Below, one piece after another: positions 57,720-64,000 of a stretch of DNA of 64,000 nt; the first letter of the stretch is position 1, and each line of letters begins with the position of its first letter. The notes beneath the pieces were generated by a model. It saw only the letters and a list, made by a program, of their open reading frames with translations. It ran no database searches and was not told where the DNA came from. The position numbers and the translations under genes are program-made. The stretch is taken from the NCBI GenBank assembly GCA_028751875.1, contig CM054140.1, forward strand, positions 27,533,431 through 27,597,430. Direction: 5' to 3'. This DNA comes from Rapana venosa. Its lineage: Eukaryota > Mollusca > Gastropoda > Neogastropoda > Muricidae.

Positions 57720-58310
57720 AATGTGTGTGGCTGAGGAGACTTTGAGTTATGGGGTCATCAGAAAGACCAGCAGCCATACCATCACTATCTGGATCATGTC
57801 ACAGGATTCTTGGCCCCATCTTCTGCGACATTTCTGTCTTGCTGTGGCCTTGCCGCTCATTCCGATCTTTCCTTGCCAGCTATACCCAGGTTGGTCATGT
57901 TACATCCACAAGGTTAGAAGTCTACAGGGAATTCATCAATTATTGTTAGGCTGCTGAGAGACCACCATCTAGAAAGGCCTTGCATTGTTGTTGGGTCTAT
58001 TCAATGTAGTCGGTGGAGACACACGACAATGATAGGTTTGTCACAAAGCCGGACTTAGATTGACCCCGACAACAACCTTCTCCCATGAACCTCTGACCCC
58101 AACAACTCCCACGACAACTCACCACAGGTGTAGAAGTGAATGGGGAAACCGAAACTGAGGTCAGGATGAGACCAGAGCAAGAGGGGCCACCGTATGATAG
58201 ACCATTTTCTGTTCATCGCCTGGCGATCAACAGTGATGAGGATGATAGAACAGTGATACTATGGACGTGCATCAGCGGTGTGAGTGACAGAGCTGCATCC
58301 TACCTTGATT
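57720..58310 (-). mobile_element. SINE-B relative, strongly diverged
   Basis: The order of landmarks follows the minus-strand SINE-B: CATCACTATCTGGATCATGT-like, TACACCCAGGTTGGTCATGT, GGTTAGAAGTCTACAGGGA, TTGCATTGTTGTTGGGTC, ACAACTCACCACAGGTGTAG, CAGTGATACTATGGACGTGC. The right end extends into the segmental duplication. An equivalent fragment is at 39,470-39,745. Confidence 0.6.
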
Positions 58311-58459
58311 AAGGACTGCTTATTACCATGATTGGCCATTGGTTCAAACAAGCTGGTGTCTTGACTGGTGGTTGAAGATATCGTACTGATAGTGCTTTTT
58401 ACCACGCTTCTTCAGTCAGGGTGTTGCTTTCGTGGTTGCCTGGGCAATAATCCAGAGCA

Positions 58460-58800
58460 GTACTACTGCTGCTATTGCTGCTATTGCTATTGGTATTGCT
58501 GTTGATGTGCTGTTGTTGTTGCTGCTGCTGCTACTAATGTAAAACTTGCGGATACTGTTGTTGGGCTGTTGCTGCTCCTGCTATTGCTTGTTCCTGTTGC
58601 TGCTGCTAAAGTGGCTGGGCTGGTTGTGATTATAATAACAACAACGACGACGACGACGATGATGATAGTGGTGGTAGTGGTGCTGGTGTTGGTGTTGGTG
58701 GTGGTGGTGGTCGTGGTCGTGATGATGATGGTGGTGGTTGGTAGTTGTTGTGGTGATTGTGATGGTGGTGGTGGTGGGTGCTGGGGGTGGTGATTGTGAT
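58460..58800. repeat. (GCT)n, (GAC/GAT)n and (GGT)n blocks
   Basis: Trinucleotide-rich DNA equivalent to 39,893-40,135, with a longer GGT/GTG section. Confidence 0.85.
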
Positions 58801-58879
58801 GGTGAGGAAACATATGAATGATTTTCAGGATATTGAGCTGTACTCTTTTCAGACATTAGAAATAATTAAATGCTGACAT

Positions 58880-59175
58880 GAGGTAATGGAAAAAGTGTCA
58901 CATAACCTATAAGATCGTAGGGGAGCGAGACGTCAGAGACATCCCTTTTCTAGGGGCTAGCATATTGAGGGTGGCGCCCATCTCCTCTCCCTCGCTGCTT
59001 GACCTTCCCTGACCCTAAAGACGAAGGTACCCATTTACAGCTGGGTGAACTGGGGGAAATGTACTGAAGCTAAGGCGCGCAAATGGTCAGCCATCCAATT
59101 GGTAACAACGCTATACGCTGCTTAACATGGCTGGGGAAAGCGAGTGCTCCGGCCACTGAGCTACCCCATCCCCAG
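58880..59175 (-). mobile_element. SINE-D, full copy with target-site duplication and empty site
   Basis: On the minus strand the head is GGGATGGGGTAGCTCAGTGG with a downstream tRNA-like region, and the body contains TTCACCCAGCTGTAAATGGG. The copy is flanked by TGCTGACAT (58,871-58,879 and 59,176-59,184). The paralogue has this word once (40,196-40,204) with no insert, a true empty site. Confidence 0.9.
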
Positions 59176-59509
59176 TGCTGACATAGTAATTCAACAACAA
59201 ACTGAACAACAACACCATCAGGAGTAATAACACACACAACAGAAACAACACACTGCACTCAGGTTTGTCCTCAGTCCCGCAAACTAGAAGAAGCCCATCC
59301 AATGAAAACTTTTATTGAGCAACAAACAAACCAACAAAACCAAATGACAGCTACAAGTTCAAACTTAGAGCCCTGTTGAATTCATCATTTTTTTGTTACT
59401 CAATTAATTTTGTTACTCATCATTTTTTTGTTACTCAATTCTATTTACATAGAAACAATAATCTTAGAAATAGTGGTAACACAGATGATGAAGGAAATAA
59501 CACCGGAAG

Positions 59510-60485
59510 AGATTTCTGTAATGATTCCTCTGGTGCCTAATGGATTTCTGTAATAATTCATCTGTGCCTAATGGATTTCTGTAATAATTCATCTGGTGCC
59601 TAATGGATTTCTGTAATAGTTCCTCTGGTGCATAATGGATTTTTGTTCTAATGTCTCTGGTGCTGAATGGATTTTTGTTCTAATGTCTCTGGTGCTTAAT
59701 GGATTTATGTAATAATGTCACTGGTGCTTCATGGATTTCTGCAATACATTCTCTGGTGCTTAATGGATTTATGTAATAGTTTATCTGGTGCTTCATGGAT
59801 TTATGTAATACATTCTCTGGTGATTATTGGATTTCTGTAATAATTCCTCTGGTGAACAATTGATTTCTGCAATAATTCCTCTGATGTTTGATGGATTTCT
59901 GTAATAATTCCTCTGGTGCGTAAGGAATTTCTGCAATAATTGCTCTGATGGTTGATGGATTTCTGTTGTAATTCCTCTGGCGCTTAATGAATTTCTGCAA
60001 TAACTCCTCTGGTGCTTAATGGATTTCTGCAATAAGTCCTCTGGGGCCTGGTGGATTTCTTCAATAATTCTTCTGGTGGGTGATGAATGTATGTAGCAAT
60101 TTCTATGGTACTCGAAAGATTTCTGTAATAACTCCTCAGGTACTTAATGGAATCTGTATTAATTCATCTGGTGCTTAATTTCTGTAATAACTGTGGTGCT
60201 CGAAAGATCCATGTAATAATTCCTCTGGTGCTTAATTTATTTGTGGAACAATTCCTCTGGTGCTTAATGGTTTCTGCAATAATTTCTCTGGTGCTTGATG
60301 GATTTCTGTAATAACTCCTGTGATGCTTTATGAATTTCTCTAATAATTCCTTTGAAGCTTAATGGATTTCTCTCATAATTCCTCTGGTGCTAAATGCATT
60401 TCTGTAATAATTGTTCTGGTGCTTATTGGATTTCTGTGATAGTTCCTCTAGTGCTCAATGGATTTCTGTGATAATTCCTTCAGTG
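59510..60485. repeat. ~32-bp minisatellite, about 30 units
   Basis: Tandem units with core TCTGTAATAATTCCTCTGG followed by TGCTTAATGGAT, varying in the second half. The frames are in part open on the minus strand, giving repeats such as RNSLSARGIT, but no start or domain supports a protein. Confidence 0.93.
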
Positions 60486-60545
60486 AGCATCCTGATCTGA
60501 TTACTTTACAATTAAATCAAAATACAGGTGTTTATCTTGTTTATC

Positions 60546-60676
60546 TCACACAAACCCACACAAACACACACACATACGCACGCACGCACGCACGTATGCA
60601 CGTGTGTATATACATATTATGTATGTATGTATATAAACACACGCAGGGGGGGGGGGCGGGAGAGGTGGGTGGAGGG

Positions 60677-60747
<71 letters not shown>

Positions 60748-60750
60748 CTC
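60546..60750. repeat. (CA)n, (ACGC)n and (GA)n cluster
   Basis: CA/GCAC units, a G9 stretch near 60,646-60,655 and about 80 bases of GA with AA interruptions. Confidence 0.9.
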
Positions 60751-60914
60751 TCAATGAAAGTCAGAGGAAAAGTACATTAAGGTTCAAGCAGTCTTAACCA
60801 GGTCATGCATGCTCTCCTCAGCCCATGCACTTGCTCATAAAGTGTGATTCCCATGCTGTTTTTCAGTACTGCCATTCACTTACTAAACAAATCATGCAAT
60901 TATCTTTGAATTTG

Positions 60915-61094
60915 TTGCACACACACACACACACACACACAACACACACACCACACACACACACACACACACCACACACACACACACGCACGCACGCACT
61001 AACGCACGCACACACACACACACATATACATTTTTATTAAACTATATCTATATATCTATATATATATATTATATAATATATAATATATATATAG

Positions 61095-61148
<54 letters not shown>

Positions 61149-61195
61149 GAGATATAGATATAGATATAGATATGTGTATGTATGTATGTATGTAT
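60915..61195. repeat. (CA)n, (TA)n, (GA)n and (GTAT)n cluster
   Basis: CA runs to about 61,025, then TA-rich sequence, GA runs at about 61,093-61,152, GATATA units and GTAT units. Confidence 0.9.
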
Positions 61196-61304
61196 CCACA
61201 GAAACACCTCACATACATTTGTGTTGAAATTCGTTTTCCAGTTTTGATCTCCGAAAAAGATCCCCAAATAAAGAGACTTTGATTTTTGCAGCTGTAATTA
61301 AATG

Positions 61305-61580
61305 TTTAAGGTGTCCCATAGGAGTGAGGCGGCAAAAACCTCAGCTTCTCAAGGGGCCAGCATATTGAGGGCAGCGCCCATCTCCTTTCCCTGGCTGCTT
61401 TACCTTCCATGACGTTAAAGAGGCATGTACCCATTTACAGCTGGGTGAACTGGGGGTACTGTACTGAAGCCAGGCACACAAACGTTCACCCATCCAAGTG
61501 GAAACCACGCTTGATGCTGCTTAACCTTAGCTGGAGGAAAGCGAGTGCTCTGACTACTGAGCTATCCCCTCCCCAGCTAC
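61305..61580 (-). mobile_element. SINE-D, second copy
   Basis: The minus strand starts GGGGAGGGGATAGCTCAGTA and follows the 58,880 copy (CTCGCTTTCC, TTCACCCAGCTGTAAATGGG, GGGCGCTGCCCTCAATATGC). Its left end at about 61,305 is not as clear. Confidence 0.8.
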
Positions 61581-61679
61581 CCCCAAATTAGCCATACAAA
61601 TTTACCAGGAGGAATAATGGGATAGCCAATACTTGCTTCTGCCTGTTAAGTATATTTAATTTTGTTGTGAAATATGTTA

Positions 61680-62047
61680 TTTATTTTATCTATTTATTCA
61701 TTTTGAGGATACTGGAATAAGCACCAATGTGTTTTTTTAATAGTCTGTGTTAGTGTGGTTTTGTAAATTGTCAACTGTTCCCACTGGCACAATGGCCAAC
61801 TCTTTGAAAAGGCGGAACAGGTTTAACGTGAGTGCAACATGTTGTGCATGCGTTTGCACACGGCCTCGGTTTATAACCTCATCAGAAGGACCTTAATGGA
61901 AGTGGAGTTGGCACTGTTATTAACTACAGGGGAAATATCCCCTGGAATGGGTTTCTGGATGGTGGCTCAAACCGGGGCTCAAACCGGGGTGTCAGATCGC
62001 CAGCACAACCTGCAACGCTCTGATCACCCGGCTGTCCTAGTCCCCTG
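61680..62047 (-). mobile_element. SINE-A, near full length
   Basis: The minus strand starts GGGGACTAGGACAGCCGGGT and ends with the SINE-A tail (CTTATTCCAGTATCCTC, then an AAAT-type tail). A 15-base direct duplication (GGCTCAAACCGGG) lies in the body near 61,963-61,990. Confidence 0.75.
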
Positions 62048-62369
62048 TTATACTTAAGTTTAGAAAAAAACTAGAGAGGAATTTTTTAACAACCGTTATA
62101 GACACTTGGATCCGGAATCTGAAGTTTACAGCAACAACCACCAGTGATAAAAGTTAGGTGAGGAAGAGGTACTGCTAAAAAGAATGGCTAGGAATAAACA
62201 CCTTGAGAAAATTCTCCTGCATTGCCACACCATAAAGTATTACAAGACATAGAGTCCACAATAATAGAGAGAAAGAGGCCAGTCCACCCGCCTACCAGTC
62301 TGTCTATAAGTTAATGAATTCAAAGGTCTACCAGTGAGACTATAAAGTAATAAATTCAAATCCCAATTG

Positions 62370-62460
62370 GGTAATAATAATAATAATAATAATGATGATG
62401 ATGTATGGAATTTATATAGTGCTGAATCTTGTAAAGCAACAAATCAAAGCGCTCAAGTGA
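62370..62460 (-). mobile_element. L2-type 3' tail fragment
   Basis: On the minus strand GAGCGCTTTGATTTGTTGC, then ACAAGATTCAGCACTATATA and (ATT)n. It is the 3' end of the L2-like LINE or of a SINE sharing its tail. Confidence 0.75.
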
Positions 62461-62620
62461 GTAGGAAGGTGAGTAGGTAAGTAGGTAGGTGTGTGGGTTG
62501 TAAATAAACAGGTGACTAGGTAGGTAAGGAAGTAAGAAAGTATGCAAGCGAGCAAGTAAGTGAGTGAGTAGGTGAGTGTGTGAGTGAGTGAGTGAGTGAG
62601 TGAGTGAGTAAGTACAAAAG
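62460..62620. repeat. (GGTA)n/(GAGT)n tetranucleotide block
   Basis: Degenerate AGGT and GAGT units, with (GAGT)n at about 62,575-62,612. The partner is at about 53,460-53,590. Confidence 0.88.
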
Positions 62621-63019
62621 ACTGCCATCAGAGTGTTCAGCTTACCTTCTGGAAGAGCAGACAGCAGCAGAAGTGGGCTGAAGTGTGAGTGTGGTCACAG
62701 AAATATTCAGTCTCTGATGGGTGTCCTTCACCTCCCCTGTGTTCTTTGCTTAGTAACCCCTTACCTCTGTAACTGTGACACAGTGGGAATCACACAGCAC
62801 ACAGAAAGTTGAATAAGCCAAACACTGTTCACTTCTCTCTTACCAACATCCCCTACACCCTCTTTCCAACTCATCTGCATAATTTTCTCTTCATGTTCTG
62901 CATTATGTACAATCACATATACCCACTCACGCCTTGGGCTTGAACCCAGGCAGGCACTGCCTACCCAGTACACACATTCACACACACACCACACCACACC
63001 ACACCACAATACACCACAA

Positions 63020-63145
63020 TACAGCACATCATAATAATAATAATAATAATATAATAATAATAATAATAATAATAACAATAATAATAATAATAAATGGAAT
63101 TTATTTAGCGCTATATCTTGTAAAAACAAACCAAAGCCCATGCAG
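63020..63145 (-). mobile_element. L2-type 3' tail fragment with (ATT)n
   Basis: The plus strand shows (TAA)n, then AATGGAATTTATTTAGCGCT and ATATCTTGTAAAAACAAACC; read on the minus strand this is the L2-like LINE 3' end. It separates two parts of the segmental duplication. Confidence 0.75.
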
Positions 63146-64000
63146 ACATGCAGGGTCGCATTCAATGGGATAATTAATTCATTTATTAATGTCTATGAAT
63201 TAAAATAAATCTCTGTTGTAGGAACACATAGTTATAGAATGCATATGTCATAGTCATACAGAAGTTGAAAGTTCTGCATGCCTGTGCATCTACTATTGAA
63301 ATGGAGAAAGGTCTATTTTTCCTAGCAACAATGTCCATAAACGAAAATAAAGTGGCTAATACCTTCAATTTTTTGCCATCGCATTGTAAACAAAATTTGT
63401 TGGTAATTGGATGACCCAGGCATGAAATTCCTTTCAGCCGTTTTTGTTTACCCTTCTCAACAAACAGAGGGCCTGACAATGTCTAAGAGATGTTACTTTG
63501 TGTCCCTTGTTTGCTCTACAAACATTGGGATGATAGTTTCTGCATTGTGCCCGCATGTTGAAAGCAAGTCAGTGCCACTCCTGCTGGTTTTCACAGTCAT
63601 TGTCTCTCTTGGACGTGTTGCAAAAGGGGAATGCTGACATTCCTGCATTGTCTTTCATTACAGTGTATATGGTTGTTTAGTTGCCATATGTTTCATTATG
63701 CTCTGTTGTATTATATGACGCTGTGTTGCATGCATTGCATTGTAGGGTCTTGTATTACATTGCATTTTATTGAATTACACTACATTGCATTGCATTGTAG
63801 GGCTTGTATTGAATTGTCATTTATTGTATTACACTGCATTGCATGACATTACACTGACTTAGATTGCTTAGCATTACATGAAAATTTATGATTTCCAGTA
63901 GCATGTTGTTACAAATACAATCAAGGCAGATTTTTCTCCATGAAGTTGGGCTGTATCTCCAGAGGAGAGCACATCATTGACACACATGTTTACTTTTATC

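Larger units (their letters stand above)
58060..60760 (+). repeat. Segmental duplication, copy 2 (partner 39,460-41,205)
   Basis: Colinear partner of 39,460-41,205. It is about 950 bases longer, because of the SINE-D insertion (296 bases) and the expanded minisatellite. Confidence 0.88.
62120..64000 (+). repeat. Segmental duplication, copy of 53.2-53.97 and 56.6-57.6 kb
   Basis: The first part matches 53,200-53,970 and the second part (from about 63,170) matches 56,575-57,560. In the partner a 2.4-kb LINE and a CA block lie between these parts. Here an L2-type 3' end at 63,020-63,145 lies between them. The block runs off the window. Confidence 0.85.

Noticed and set aside
59510..60485. Regular ~32-bp repeats as a CRISPR array
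   Set aside because: Units are directly adjacent with no unique spacers, the context is an animal genome, and no cas gene is present. It is a minisatellite.

Overview
This is repeat-rich eukaryotic DNA from an animal nuclear genome, most likely a mollusc and probably a gastropod. The evidence is one spliced metazoan gene (SMIM7), dense dinucleotide microsatellites, many tRNA-derived SINEs, CR1/L2-like and RTE-like LINEs, a Tigger/pogo DNA transposon and a Maverick/Polinton-type element. The species call is inference. There is no bacterial-type gene organisation and no CRISPR array.

Layout. 0-6.7 kb: truncated LINEs, SINEs and simple repeats. 6.7-12.6 kb: the 3' four exons of SMIM7 and a long putative 3'UTR; exon 1 was not found. 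13-24.6 kb: three SINE families, an L2-like LINE (minus) with an RTE fragment nested in it, a complete-ended Tigger element at 18,121-19,436, and an unrecognised ORF at 21.5-22.2 kb. 24.9-26.1 kb: an RTE-like fragment with flank, ending at a 500-N scaffold gap. 26.6-32.7 kb: Maverick/Polinton remains, with a frameshifted protein-primed family B DNA polymerase (plus) facing a retroviral-type integrase (minus), two small unknown ORFs, a tandem-repeat block and a foldback. 33.6-38.4 kb: a decayed LINE split by two SINEs. 39.5-41.2 kb: the left copy of a segmental duplication. 41.9-54.3 kb: a stretch with abnormal homopolymer-like base runs, holding two degraded copies of an AMP-dependent synthetase/ligase gene (minus). 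54.0-56.4 kb: a LINE with an intact C-terminal ORF. 56.6-64 kb: paralogous blocks matching 39.5-41.2 kb and each other, with a ~32-bp minisatellite expanded to about 30 units.

How the parts fit. Only SMIM7 looks like an intact host gene, and the AMP-ligase copies look like a locally duplicated host gene family. Almost everything else is mobile DNA, often nested: RTE in L2-like LINE, Tigger beside or in that LINE, SINEs in an older LINE, a SINE in one duplicate but not its paralogue. SINE and LINE share 3' tails, which fits SINE mobilisation by the LINE machinery. The 41.9-54.3 kb block should be treated as poor consensus sequence until it is checked against reads.

Repeat family labels used here (SINE-A to SINE-F) are mine, not database names.
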